Shown here piece after piece: positions 35,622-44,607 of a stretch of DNA of 64,000 nucleotides (position 1 is its first letter; each line of letters starts with the position of its first letter). The position numbers and the translations under genes are program-made. The notes under the pieces were generated by a model. The model had not been told where the DNA came from and ran no database searches. It saw nothing but the letters and a program-made list of their open reading frames with translations. Source of the stretch: Nesterenkonia salmonea. GTDB taxonomy: Bacteria; Actinomycetota; Actinomycetes; Actinomycetales; Micrococcaceae. The stretch covers positions 62,001 through 126,000 of the forward strand of contig NZ_VAVZ01000002.1 in NCBI RefSeq assembly GCF_005771525.1, written 5' to 3'.

Positions 35622-36839
35622 TCAGACCCGCTCGAGCACCATCGCCATGCCCTGTCCCCCGCCGACGCACATCGTCTCCAGTCCATAGCGTCCCCCGGTC
35701 TTTGCCAGACCGCCGATAAGCGTCGAGGTGATGCGTGCCCCAGTCATTCCGAAGGGGTGGCCGACCGCGATCGCGCCGCCATGGACGTTGAGCTTGTCCT
35801 CCTCAACGCCGAGCTCACGCGCCGAGGGAATGACCTGTGCGGCGAATGCCTCGTTGATCTCAACAAGATCCATGTCTGCGATCGTCAGATTCGCCCGGGC
35901 CAGCGCAGACCGACTCGCATCGACAGGCCCCAGGCCCATAATTTCAGGCGAGAGCCCGCTGACACCTGTGGAGACAATTCGGGCAAGGGGCTGGAGCCCG
36001 AGCTCGGCTACGACGCGGTCGGAGACGACGACCAGAGCCGCCGCACCGTCGTTCAGCGGGCAGGAGTTGCCCGCGGTCACAGTACCGTCGGGACGGAAGA
36101 CAGGCTCCAGGGTGGCCAGCTTCTCGACAGTGGTCCCCGCACGTGGGCTGTCATCACCAGAGACGATGGTGCCGTCTGGAAGCGTGACGGGTCGGATGTC
36201 CTGCTGCCAGAAGTCAGCCGCCTGCTCAGTGCGCTGTTGGCTGCGCGCAGCAAACGCATCCTGTTCGTCCCGAGTGATCCCAAAGAGTTCAGCGACGTTC
36301 TCAGCCGTCTGCCCCATGGAGATGTAGGCGTCTGGCAGCGTCCCCTCCTGCCTGGGATCTGTCCACCGCGCTGAGCCGGACTGGGAACGTTCCAATGTCC
36401 GAGCCGTCGCCTCAGCGAAGACCGGATTGGTGAGGTCGTGGCCGGGAATGTAATCGCTGGAACCGATCGCCATTCCGCTGACTGACTCGACTCCTGCGGA
36501 GATGAAAATATCTCCTTCCCCAGCCTTGATGGCGTGGAACGCCATACGAGTGGACTGCAGACTGGAGGCACAGTATCGGGTCACCGTGGTGCCGGGGACA
36601 TTGTCCAAACCCAGCAGCACAGTGATGATGCGGGCCAGGTTGTGCCCTTGGTAGCCACCGGGGAGGCCGCAGCCGAGGATGAGGTCCTCGACCCGGGCGG
36701 GATCCAAGCCGGGCACACTATCCAGGGCGGCCTGGACGGTACCTGCTGCTAGGTCGTCAGAACGGAGGTCTTTCAGAGACCCTTTATAGGCGCGTCCGAT
36801 GGGGGATCGGACGGCGGAAACAATATATGCCTCGGGCAT
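35622..36839 (-). CDS. Thiolase (acetyl-CoA acyltransferase)
   Basis: 405 aa. The acyl-accepting Cys90 is in RYCASSLQS; the second His is in AIAVGHPFGMTGAR and the second Cys in CVGGGQGMA, all as in degradative thiolases. AAGGAG precedes the ATG at 36839; the longer frame to 37004 is out of family. Forms a two-gene operon with the acyl-CoA dehydrogenase (9-nt gap) under the palindrome at 38102-38127. Removes acetyl- or propionyl-CoA in the last step of a beta-oxidation cycle. Confidence 0.92.
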   Translation of the reverse strand: MPEAYIVSAVRSPIGRAYKGSLKDLRSDDLAAGTVQAALDSVPGLDPARVEDLILGCGLPGGYQGHNLARIITVLLGLDNVPGTTVTRYCASSLQSTRMAFHAIKAGEGDIFISAGVESVSGMAIGSSDYIPGHDLTNPVFAEATARTLERSQSGSARWTDPRQEGTLPDAYISMGQTAENVAELFGITRDEQDAFAARSQQRTEQAADFWQQDIRPVTLPDGTIVSGDDSPRAGTTVEKLATLEPVFRPDGTVTAGNSCPLNDGAAALVVVSDRVVAELGLQPLARIVSTGVSGLSPEIMGLGPVDASRSALARANLTIADMDLVEINEAFAAQVIPSARELGVEEDKLNVHGGAIAVGHPFGMTGARITSTLIGGLAKTGGRYGLETMCVGGGQGMAMVLERV

Positions 36840-36847
36840 TTTTCTCC

Positions 36848-38068
36848 TTAGACGAACGCCGAGTGGCCGGTCACCGACCGTGCGACGATGAGTTGATTCA
36901 TGTCCTTCGTGCCTTCGAACGTGTAGACAGCCTCTGCGTCGGCAAAGAATCGGGCCACTCCGTAATCGAGGGTAATGCCGTTGCCGCCAACGACTTCGCG
37001 GCACAGCGCCACCGTTTCGCGCATCCGTGTAGTGACGAATGATTTGGCCATCGCCGCGTGCTCATCGCGCTGAGTGCCCTCGTCTCCCATCTGGGAGACA
37101 CGGACGCACAGGCCGAAACTGGCGGTGATGTTTGCGATTGCTGTGGCCATCTTGTCCTGCACCAGCTGAAATGATGCGATCGGCCGGCCGAACTGCTCCC
37201 GCTGCCCCACATACTTCAGTGCCGCTTCGTAGGCGCCGATCATGGTTCCCAGCGCCTGCCAGGCCACTCCGTCACGGGTGATGCGCAGCACCTTGGCCAG
37301 GTCGCGGAAACTGTCGATCTTCTGCAGCCGGTCGGTCTCTGCGACTTCGACGTTCTCGAGGGTGATGTCGGCATTCTGCACGATCCGCAGCGACTGCTTA
37401 CGTTCGATCTTCGTGGCGCTGAACCCGGGGGTGCCTTGGCGCACGATGAAGCCCTTGACCCGGTCATCAGCGGTGTCCTTGGCCCAGATGACGACGACGT
37501 CGGCGAACGTGGCGTTGCCGATCCAGCGTTTGGCACCGTTGAGGACCCAGGTATCACCCTTCCGCGTTGCAGTGGTGCGCATACCGCGGGCCGTGTCCGA
37601 ACCTGCCAGTGGTTCAGTCAGCCCGAAGGCGCCGATCATCGATCCGTCCGCGAGCTGCGGCAGCCATTGGGCCCGCTGCTGGTCGGAACCGCCGAGGGCA
37701 ATGGAGGTCATCGCCAGGCCACTGGAGACTCCGATAAAGGTGCAGAATGAGGAGTCAACACGCGCCAGCTCCATACCGATCCATCCGCGGTGAACTGCAG
37801 AGGACTCCAGCGTGGAGGTTTCTTTCCATCCAGCGCCCATCGTGCCGATTTCCGCAAAGGGGCGGAAGAGGTGCACCGGACATTCAGCCCGTTCCCAGTA
37901 GTCGTCGGCGATCGGCCGCACCTCGCGCTCCATGAACTCGCGCACGGCGTGGACGGACTCCTGTTGGCGCGGTGTGAGCAGCTTCTGGAATCCGTAGAAG
38001 TCGGACTCGAGCAGCGGCATCGGCTCGCTGAGCTCTTCGGCGGTCGGGGTCTTCTCAACAGTGGACAT
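36848..38068 (-). CDS. Acyl-CoA dehydrogenase, glutaryl-CoA dehydrogenase-like
   Basis: 406-aa FAD enzyme: N-terminal helical domain, GLTEPLAGSD in the middle and the C-terminal FADAEAVYTFEGTKDMN, which carries the Glu base at the position used by glutaryl-/short-chain acyl-CoA dehydrogenases. GGAGGAACA precedes tandem ATGs (38071, 38068); the second has better spacing. Needs an electron-transfer flavoprotein, not present here. Divergent from the QsdR-like regulator. Confidence 0.88.
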   Translation of the reverse strand: MSTVEKTPTAEELSEPMPLLESDFYGFQKLLTPRQQESVHAVREFMEREVRPIADDYWERAECPVHLFRPFAEIGTMGAGWKETSTLESSAVHRGWIGMELARVDSSFCTFIGVSSGLAMTSIALGGSDQQRAQWLPQLADGSMIGAFGLTEPLAGSDTARGMRTTATRKGDTWVLNGAKRWIGNATFADVVVIWAKDTADDRVKGFIVRQGTPGFSATKIERKQSLRIVQNADITLENVEVAETDRLQKIDSFRDLAKVLRITRDGVAWQALGTMIGAYEAALKYVGQREQFGRPIASFQLVQDKMATAIANITASFGLCVRVSQMGDEGTQRDEHAAMAKSFVTTRMRETVALCREVVGGNGITLDYGVARFFADAEAVYTFEGTKDMNQLIVARSVTGHSAFV

Positions 38069-38101
38069 CATTGTTCCTCCATTCGATGGGATGCCACCAG
38101 T

Positions 38102-38127
38102 GTGCATCATTTTTCAAAATGTTGCAC
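38102..38127. promoter_or_regulatory. 26-bp palindrome between acyl-CoA dehydrogenase and QsdR-like regulator
   Basis: Arms of 12 bp (GTGCATCATTTT and AAAATGTTGCAC, one mismatch) around a 2-nt centre. It fills the 90-nt divergent gap, overlapping the likely promoters on both sides. Expected operator for the regulator encoded immediately to the right; different in sequence from the four ACCGAC-type operators. Confidence 0.75.
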
Positions 38128-38158
38128 CCCTGTCTCGTCGAGCGGTTACGCTACGGCT

Positions 38159-38779
38159 ATGTCAGAAATCGGATCAGTCGGGTTGGCGGCAGCCCCCACG
38201 CCGCTTTCGAAGAAGCTCGCCGCGGAGCACATCGACGCGCAGCGGGCCTTCGTGGCCGCGCGTGAGACCTTCGTCCGCGGTGAGCGCATCGATATGGGGC
38301 GCCTGGCCATGTCCCTCGGCGTCGACCGGACATCGTTGTTTCGGTGGGTCGGAAACCGGGATGCTCTGCTGACAGAAGTCCTGTGGTCACTGGCGGTCCC
38401 CACGCTCGTGCAGGCTCAGCAGGCCGTCGCTGCGCTGCCGGGGCGCGCCTCGTTGGCCGCGCTGCTGACTCACTTCGCGCAGGACCTCATCGAAGCGCCC
38501 TATTTCCGCGCATTTCTCCGCCGCGAACCTGCCCGTGCACTGCGACTGCTGACGACTGCGGCAAGTCCCATTCAGCAGCGCTACGTGGCCACCGTCGAGT
38601 GGCTGCTCCTGGTCCGGCTCAACAACGAGGACGGGATCGGCGCGCTGACTCACCATGCCTTGGCCTATCTGCTGGTGAGGGTTTCCGAATCTTTCACCTA
38701 CGCCGACCTGATCGCCGGAGAGACTCCGAGCATTGATCAGGCGCGGGCCGCGTTCAACCATCTGCTGCGCGTCGACTGA
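38159..38779 (+). CDS. TetR-family regulator, QsdR-like
   Basis: 206 aa. Helix-turn-helix at about residues 35-75 (MGRLAMSLGVDRTSLFRWVGNRDALL), in which the second helix ends in FRWVGNRDALLTEVLW, typical of the QsdR group rather than classical TetR. QsdR proteins in related actinobacteria control gamma-lactone degradation. The ATG at 38159 follows the 26-bp palindrome by 31 nt, suggesting self-control together with the divergent dehydrogenase-thiolase pair. QsdR placement is from memory of the family. Confidence 0.82.
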   Translation: MSEIGSVGLAAAPTPLSKKLAAEHIDAQRAFVAARETFVRGERIDMGRLAMSLGVDRTSLFRWVGNRDALLTEVLWSLAVPTLVQAQQAVAALPGRASLAALLTHFAQDLIEAPYFRAFLRREPARALRLLTTAASPIQQRYVATVEWLLLVRLNNEDGIGALTHHALAYLLVRVSESFTYADLIAGETPSIDQARAAFNHLLRVD

Positions 38780-38804
38780 CGCCCCCGACCTCGAAGGAGA
38801 CGCT

Positions 38805-39206
38805 GTGCCACCAGCTCGCCAACGGTTCCCGCTGCGCTGGAACGACAATGACCAGTATGGCCATATGAACAACACCACCTACTACGAGGCCATGGACACC
38901 GCGATCAACACGTGGCTGATTCGATCAGCGGGCCTCGACCCCGCCGGCGAGACGATCGGACTGTGCGTGGCCTCCAGCTGCGAGTTCCATGCGCCGGCTT
39001 CGTACCCGGAGGAACTGGTGGTCGAAGTGGGCACAGAGCGGGTGGGCCGGACCAGCATCGCCTGGCGGCTGCGTATCCTGCGCTCCGGCGGCGCAGAAGT
39101 GATTGCGGTGGGATCGTTCACCCACGTCTTCGTCGACTCAACTACTCGCCGGCCGACTCCCATCCCGGAGAGTATCCGGCAGGCCGTCGCTGAACTGCAC
39201 GCCTGA
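38805..39206 (+). CDS. Acyl-CoA thioesterase, 4-hydroxybenzoyl-CoA thioesterase-like
   Basis: 133-aa hot-dog protein. RWNDNDQYGHMNNTTYYEAMDTAIN contains the Asp of the 4HBT active site (motif starting at residue 10). GTG at 38805 has AAGGAG 5 nt upstream and fits family length; a frame extending into the regulator gene was rejected. Probably releases CoA from a stalled or final acyl-CoA. Follows the QsdR-like gene by 25 nt, likely one transcript. Confidence 0.88.
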   Translation: MPPARQRFPLRWNDNDQYGHMNNTTYYEAMDTAINTWLIRSAGLDPAGETIGLCVASSCEFHAPASYPEELVVEVGTERVGRTSIAWRLRILRSGGAEVIAVGSFTHVFVDSTTRRPTPIPESIRQAVAELHA

Positions 39207-39244
39207 CCCGCACAGATCAGGACAGGGGGCGACCAGCACCCCAA

Positions 39245-39264
39245 CAAACCGACCACGCGGTATG
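39245..39264. promoter_or_regulatory. TetR-type operator, copy 2
   Basis: CAAACCG-ACCACG-CGGTATG, matching copies 1, 3 and 4. Lies 36 nt upstream of the ATG at 39300 and overlaps TATGCTAAT, a possible -10 region. Controls the kinase/dehydrogenase/ligase operon by position. Confidence 0.72.
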
Positions 39265-39299
39265 CTAATGTGAGTGGCATCACGAAAGGTAGGTTACTC

Positions 39300-40346
39300 A
39301 TGACTGAGGTGCCGGGATTAGACAGGGCCGGACTGACCCACTGGCTCGAAGCGACTCACCCGGAACTCGCCGGGGACGTGTTGACTGCCAGTGTGATAGC
39401 CGGCGGTCGGAGCAACCTCACCTACCGCATAGACGGTGCTACACGCCCCCTGGTGCTGCGCCGACCGCCATTGGGGCACGTGCTCTCCAGCGCCCACGAT
39501 ATGCATCGAGAGCACAAGGTGATTCACGCACTGTACGACTCGGCTGTCCCGGTGCCGGCAACTATCGACGTGGTTGATGACACGGAGACCAAACAGGTGA
39601 CCGGCACCCCCTTCTTTCTCATGGAGCGCGTCGAGGGCGTCGTCCTATCCTCGCCGGAGCAGAACCGCCGGTTCACCCCGGAGGCACTGTACGGTCTGGG
39701 CATTCAGCTCGCCGAGACTCTGGCGGACCTGCACGGCGTCGTTCCTGCTGACGTGGGGCTGGAGACGTTCGGCCGTCCCGAGGGGTACCTCGAGCGGCAA
39801 CTGGCCACCTGGCGGCGGCAGCTCAATGCCTCCCAGTCCAGACCTCAGCCGGAGCTGCACGCTCTGCAGGACCGGCTGAGCGCCGGACGCCCCGCGAGCC
39901 CTGCGCCTGCTGTGGTCCACGGCGACTTCCGGCTCGACAACGTGCTGGTCACTGAGGACGCGAAGCAGCCGAAGATCGCGGCCGTGCTCGACTGGGAAAT
40001 GGCGACGCTCGGGGATCCGCTGGTGGACCTCGGAATTCTCGGTCTGTACTGGCAGATCGGCTCCCTGATCGACGGGCCCCCGGCGCAGAGCTCGATCGTG
40101 CCCGGCGCCGGATATCCGGAGTTTGCGGAGATCGTCGACGCCTACGCCGCGCGCCGAGGCGTACTGATCGGTGACCTCTCGTGGTACCGGGCCTTCGCCG
40201 CCTATAAGCTCGCCGTCATTCTCGAGGGAGTCCATTTTCGCTACCGCTCAGGAGAGACCGTCGGCACGGGATTCGACCACATCGGCGAACTAGTCGCACC
40301 GCTGGCCGAGGACGGCCTGGCCCACATCAACGCCCTCAGGAGCTGA
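39300..40346 (+). CDS. APH-family phosphotransferase, ACAD10/11- or LvaA-like
   Basis: 348-aa aminoglycoside-phosphotransferase-fold kinase. Catalytic Asp209 in VVHGDFRLDN and metal Asp231 in VLDWEMATLGDP are present. Members beside acyl-CoA dehydrogenases phosphorylate the 4-hydroxyl of 4-hydroxyacyl-CoA (LvaA in levulinate use; the kinase domain of ACAD10/11). AAAGGTAGG precedes the ATG. The following genes encode an acyl-CoA dehydrogenase and CoA ligase, the same set as in the levulinate operon. Substrate is inferred from context; antibiotic resistance is unlikely. Confidence 0.85.
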   Translation: MTEVPGLDRAGLTHWLEATHPELAGDVLTASVIAGGRSNLTYRIDGATRPLVLRRPPLGHVLSSAHDMHREHKVIHALYDSAVPVPATIDVVDDTETKQVTGTPFFLMERVEGVVLSSPEQNRRFTPEALYGLGIQLAETLADLHGVVPADVGLETFGRPEGYLERQLATWRRQLNASQSRPQPELHALQDRLSAGRPASPAPAVVHGDFRLDNVLVTEDAKQPKIAAVLDWEMATLGDPLVDLGILGLYWQIGSLIDGPPAQSSIVPGAGYPEFAEIVDAYAARRGVLIGDLSWYRAFAAYKLAVILEGVHFRYRSGETVGTGFDHIGELVAPLAEDGLAHINALRS

Positions 40347-40349
40347 ACG

Positions 40350-41552
40350 ATGGACTTCTCACACGAACCGCACGTGGTGGACCTTGCGGAACGAGTTCGG
40401 ACATTCGTGGATGATCACGTGCTGCCGGCAGAACCCATTCTCGACGAACAGCTCGCCGCCACCCCCGAGGAATGGTCCTTCCGCCCGATCGTGACTGAGC
40501 TGCGCGCACGGGCGCGGGCTGCCGGACTGTGGAACCTGTTTCTCCCAGGTGCGCAGGGCGCCGGACTGACCAATCTGCAGTACGCACCGCTGGCGGAGAT
40601 CACCGGCTGGAGTCCACGACTGGGACCGGTCGCCTTCAACTGTGCGGCGCCTGATACCGGCAATATGGAGCTGCTTTCCGACTTCGGCACGCCAGAGCAG
40701 AAAAGCCAATGGCTCGAACCGCTGCTGGAGGCGCAGATGCGTTCGGCCTTCTGTATGACCGAACCTGATTCGCCGTCCTCTGATGCCTCACAGATCTCCA
40801 CCCGGATCCGCCGGGAGGGCTCCGAGCTCGTCATCAACGGCCGCAAATGGTGGTCCACAGGTGCCATGAACCCCGAGGCGAAGCTGCTGATCGTGATGGG
40901 CAAGACCGATCCCGAAGCAGCCCGCCATCAGCAGCAGTCGATGGTGATCGTTCCCCGGGAGACTCCTGGGGTGCGGATCGTCCGGCCACTGACAGTCTTC
41001 GGGTACGACGATCGCGACCATGGTGGACATGCCGAGATCGTCTTCGACGAGGTCAGGGTTCCTGCCGGAAACCTTATCGGCGGGGAGGGTGCCGGATTCG
41101 CGATCGCCCAGGCTCGGCTCGGCCCCGGCCGAATCCACCACTGCATGCGCACCCTGGGGATGGCTGAGCGGGCATTGGCGCTGGCCGGCAGCCGCGCTCG
41201 GGAGCGCAGCCCATTCGGCCGGCCGTTGGCTGAGCAGCCGGTGATCCGGGAGTGGATCGCTGAGTCCCGCATTGAGCTTGAGTCGCTCCGGCTGTTGGTG
41301 CTCAAGACAGCCTGGCTGATGGACACCGTCGGAAATCGGCAGGCAATGACTGAAATCCAGTCAATCAAGATCGCCGTGCCCCGTGCGGCCCAGCGAATCC
41401 TCGATCGGGTGATCCAGCTCTTCGGCGGTGCGGGACTCTCAGGCGACCACCCCGTGGCCGAGATGTTCGCCGGCGCCCGGGCGCTGCGCCTGGCTGACGG
41501 ACCCGACGAGGTGCATCTGTCGTCACTTGGAAAAGCTGAACTTCGACCATGA
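40350..41552 (+). CDS. Acyl-CoA dehydrogenase, ACAD11/LvaC-like
   Basis: 400-aa acyl-CoA dehydrogenase fold. FCMTEPDSPSSDASQISTRI replaces the usual T(E)xxAGSD, RKWWSTGAMNPEAKL follows, and LFGGAGLSGDHPVAEM and RLADGPDEVH lie near the C-terminus, all typical of the ACAD10/11 group. In that group the dehydrogenase fold eliminates phosphate from 4-phosphoacyl-CoA to rearrange it to 3-hydroxyacyl-CoA. The ATG is three bases after the kinase stop. Confidence 0.88.
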   Translation: MDFSHEPHVVDLAERVRTFVDDHVLPAEPILDEQLAATPEEWSFRPIVTELRARARAAGLWNLFLPGAQGAGLTNLQYAPLAEITGWSPRLGPVAFNCAAPDTGNMELLSDFGTPEQKSQWLEPLLEAQMRSAFCMTEPDSPSSDASQISTRIRREGSELVINGRKWWSTGAMNPEAKLLIVMGKTDPEAARHQQQSMVIVPRETPGVRIVRPLTVFGYDDRDHGGHAEIVFDEVRVPAGNLIGGEGAGFAIAQARLGPGRIHHCMRTLGMAERALALAGSRARERSPFGRPLAEQPVIREWIAESRIELESLRLLVLKTAWLMDTVGNRQAMTEIQSIKIAVPRAAQRILDRVIQLFGGAGLSGDHPVAEMFAGARALRLADGPDEVHLSSLGKAELRP

Positions 41553-41624
41553 ACACGCTCCCACGGGCCACTTCGTCCCAGCCGGGAGAAAGATCTACTC
41601 GATGAGGAGAGAAGAGGACACACC

Positions 41625-43214
41625 ATGACGAAAAGACCAGACGAAGCCATTGACGGCGCAGGGTTCGCCACCCTGTCTATGGCCAACATTCTGTCCGAGA
41701 CCGCCCGCCGCTTTCCAGAGCGTCCCGCACTGCATTTTGCAGGAGCGACGGTGAGCTACGGCGACCTGTGGGAAGAGACCCGCGCTTACGCCGGAGCACT
41801 GCGGGACCGCGGTATCGGTCGAGGATCCCGCGTGGCCATGATTGTGCCCAACGTGCCCGACTTTCCCCGCGTCTATTTCGCAGTGCTGAGCCTCGGTGCT
41901 GTGGTGGTGCCGATCCACCTGCTGTTCAAGGCACGTGAGATTGAGTACGTGCTCCAAGACAGTGAGGCTGACCTGGTGGTCGCCGCCGCGCCGATGCTCG
42001 GCGAAGCTGTGCCGGCGACCCAGGCAGCAGGCCTTCCGCTGCTCACGGTGCTCCAGCCCTCCCCGGAGGAGACAGACCTGCCGTATCAGCGCCTGGAGGA
42101 GGAAGCTGCAGCTGCAGAGCCGCTCGATCGGAACGTGCAGGTGCACCCCACGGATGCCGCGACGATTCTTTACACCAGCGGCACCACTGGTCAGCCCAAG
42201 GGCGCGGTAGTCTCCCACGTCTCTGGCGTGGAGCAGGTGCACTGTTCGCTCATTGACGCATTCGACTTGGGTCCGGACGACGTCGTGTTCGGGGGCCTTC
42301 CGCTCTTCCACGCTTTTGGGCAGATGGCGGTGATGAACATGTCTTTCCGCTGCGGAGCCTCCATTATCCTGCTGCCGGTTTTCGACCCCGACGAGGTCCT
42401 GGCGCAGTTGGACTCCTACCGGGCGACGGTATTCACCGCAGTGCCGACTATGTACGTCGGAATGCTGGAAGCTGCCAAGCGCAGCGGCGCACGACCACCC
42501 CTGCGTTACGCAGTCTCCGGTGGGGCCGCGCTTCCCGAGCCGGTGCTGGAAGAGTTCAGCTCTGTCTACGGAGCACAGGTGCATGAAGGGTACGGACTGA
42601 CCGAGACCGCACCCACGGTCTCATTCAACTCCATCTACCAACCGATCCGGCCCGGCACCGCTGGCCGGCCGATTTGGGGGGTCGACGTCGCGGTCGCTGA
42701 CCCTCACCAGGAAGATGAGATCCGGCTGTTGGCCCCTGGGGATCTCGGCGAGCTCGTAGTCCGCGGGCACAATCTGATGAAGGGCTACCTCGGGCGGCCG
42801 GAAGCCTCTCAGGCGGCGGTGCAGGACGGGTGGTTCCGCACCGGTGACTTGGGCACCGTGGGTGAGCATGACGTCGTCACTATTGTGGATCGCAAGAAAG
42901 ACATGATCATTCGCAATGGGTACAACGTTTACCCAACAGAGGTCGAGGCCGTGCTTGCTGGCCATCCGGACGTCGCGATGGGTTCCGTATTCGGTGTCAG
43001 CCATCCCGCCCACGGCCAAGAGGTTCACGCCGCAGTGGTTCTTGAGGAGTCCAGTCGTGTGGACCCGGACAGTATTGTCGCGTACGTGAAGGAACGTGTC
43101 GCCGCGTACAAGTACCCCCGTGTGGTCCACATCGTCGACGAGCTGCCGATGGGACCCAGCGGAAAGATCCGCAAGCGAGAGCTCCCAGAGATGTTCGCCC
43201 CGGCGCAGAGATAG
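41625..43214 (+). CDS. Acyl-CoA ligase (AMP-forming), fatty acid type
   Basis: 529-aa ANL-superfamily enzyme that makes acyl-CoA through an acyl-AMP. P-loop YTSGTTGQPKGAV (about residues 184-196), EGYGLTET, WFRTGDLG and the C-terminal catalytic Lys in GPSGKIRKRELP are all present. GAGGAC and upstream GA-rich sequence precede the ATG. Third gene of the operon under operator copy 2. Substrate probably a medium or short oxo-/hydroxy-acid, by context. Confidence 0.92.
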   Translation: MTKRPDEAIDGAGFATLSMANILSETARRFPERPALHFAGATVSYGDLWEETRAYAGALRDRGIGRGSRVAMIVPNVPDFPRVYFAVLSLGAVVVPIHLLFKAREIEYVLQDSEADLVVAAAPMLGEAVPATQAAGLPLLTVLQPSPEETDLPYQRLEEEAAAAEPLDRNVQVHPTDAATILYTSGTTGQPKGAVVSHVSGVEQVHCSLIDAFDLGPDDVVFGGLPLFHAFGQMAVMNMSFRCGASIILLPVFDPDEVLAQLDSYRATVFTAVPTMYVGMLEAAKRSGARPPLRYAVSGGAALPEPVLEEFSSVYGAQVHEGYGLTETAPTVSFNSIYQPIRPGTAGRPIWGVDVAVADPHQEDEIRLLAPGDLGELVVRGHNLMKGYLGRPEASQAAVQDGWFRTGDLGTVGEHDVVTIVDRKKDMIIRNGYNVYPTEVEAVLAGHPDVAMGSVFGVSHPAHGQEVHAAVVLEESSRVDPDSIVAYVKERVAAYKYPRVVHIVDELPMGPSGKIRKRELPEMFAPAQR

Positions 43215-43243
43215 CAGCTCAGCTAAGCCGTTGGAGACGGTAA

Positions 43244-43280
43244 AGGGGCGGGCACCGAGTGAGTCTCGATGCCCGCCCCT
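43244..43280. terminator. Strong hairpin terminator between convergent operons
   Basis: Arms AGGGGCGGGCA and TGCCCGCCCCT extended by CGAG/CTCG, followed by CTTAT and preceded by TAAA. Lies between the CoA ligase and the importer binding-protein gene and can serve both strands. Confidence 0.88.
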
Positions 43281-43296
43281 CTTATGTCTGTTCGGT

Positions 43297-44574
43297 TCAG
43301 TGGGAGGGTATACCTTCATTCTCCAGCGGGACTGGATCAGGCTCGACTGCTTCCGGCTCGCCGTCTGTGACCTGGTAGGCGTAGTCGATGAAGTCCTGGA
43401 CCTCATCCTCAACGACAGCGATCTGCACCGTGCGATTGCCGAAGTGGTCGTCCTCGGCGTAGGTGAGCGGCACAATGCCGTTGCCGACCACCTCTCCTGA
43501 GGCGAGCGTCTCCACGATGGCCTCGCGGGTGGGCTCCTCACCTGTGCGGGCCAGGGTTTCCGCGAACACGTAGGCCACGCTCATGCCGTAGGTGGTATTA
43601 CCGGTGAACGCGGCTCCGCCGTTGTATTCCTCGTTGACGTCTTCGAACAGCTCGTACCAGTCGCTTTCCGGGGTGTTCTGCAGATAGTTGACCGAAATCA
43701 GCCCCTCAAGCAGCGGCGCGGCGTCACCCAGATGGTCGACCAGCGTCGGGTAGTCGCCGCCGGAGCTTGAGGCGTACCAGTTCGGCTCATACTGCAGTTG
43801 CGCGGCGGTCCCCAGGGCGAGCGCAGTGAAGCCGTTGATCGTTGCAAGGATGTTGGCGTCACACCCTGCCGACTGCATCGCGCCTATTTGGGCCGTGACG
43901 TCCTCGTTCGCTGTTGAGTACCACTGGACTTCCGCGACACCATCGTCCCCGACGGCGCCTTCCACGCCCTCGAGCATGCTTTCGCCGAAATCGTCGTCCT
44001 GGCCCAGCAGGCAAATGGTGGGGTCGTCTTCGCTGTCGAGGATGTACTGTCCCAGGGCCGCGCCCTCGGTCACGTAGTCAGCGTTGTACCCGAACGTGTT
44101 GGGAAACTCGTCAGGCTGGTTCCACACCAGCGACCCGGAGGAGACGAACAGGTCGGGGACGTCATTCTGATCGAGGTATTCCAGCACCGAAGAGTGGGTC
44201 GGTGTGCCGAGGCCGTTGACCAGGGCGAAGATGTCCTCCTGCTGAACCAGCTCGCGCACCACCGACTGCGTGTTCGAGGGGCTGTAGGCATCGTCCCGCA
44301 CGATGTATTCGATGTCCCGACCGTGGATGCCGCCATTGTCATTGATGTACTCGAAGTAGGCGCTGGTCGCCGCTGAGATCGAGGCGAAACCGCCTGCGGC
44401 GGGACCCGTCAGTGGATGGTGTGTGCCGATCGTCACGGTGTCATCCGTGACTCCTGGCGTGTTCTCGGTCTCCGCCGCGCCGCACGCAGCAGTCGCCGAA
44501 CCGAGCAGCACCGCTGCAGTGAGCGCCGTGACGCGCCGCCCGCGCGGCGCTGCTGCTTTCTGGGTGTTTCCCAT
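43297..44574 (-). CDS. livK: Branched-chain amino acid-type solute-binding lipoprotein (LivK-like)
   Basis: 425 aa; basic N-terminus, lipobox TAAC, mature start VTDDTVTIGTHHPLTGPAAGGF and INDNGGIHGRDIEYIVRDD as in family 1/LivK proteins. ATG at 44574 has AGAGAGG 9 nt upstream. Last gene of a five-gene importer operon. This family binds amino acids but also many carboxylates, aromatic acids and amides; the regulatory link to acyl-CoA genes argues for a carboxylate. Confidence 0.9.
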   Translation of the reverse strand: MGNTQKAAAPRGRRVTALTAAVLLGSATAACGAAETENTPGVTDDTVTIGTHHPLTGPAAGGFASISAATSAYFEYINDNGGIHGRDIEYIVRDDAYSPSNTQSVVRELVQQEDIFALVNGLGTPTHSSVLEYLDQNDVPDLFVSSGSLVWNQPDEFPNTFGYNADYVTEGAALGQYILDSEDDPTICLLGQDDDFGESMLEGVEGAVGDDGVAEVQWYSTANEDVTAQIGAMQSAGCDANILATINGFTALALGTAAQLQYEPNWYASSSGGDYPTLVDHLGDAAPLLEGLISVNYLQNTPESDWYELFEDVNEEYNGGAAFTGNTTYGMSVAYVFAETLARTGEEPTREAIVETLASGEVVGNGIVPLTYAEDDHFGNRTVQIAVVEDEVQDFIDYAYQVTDGEPEAVEPDPVPLENEGIPSH

Positions 44575-44607
44575 TGTTGTCACCTCTCTGTGATGGAGTG
44601 TCGCGAA

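Noticed and set aside
39300-40346. Aminoglycoside resistance kinase
   Set aside because: The fold is APH, but the operon with an acyl-CoA dehydrogenase and CoA ligase and the LvaA/ACAD-type sequence point to acyl-CoA metabolism.
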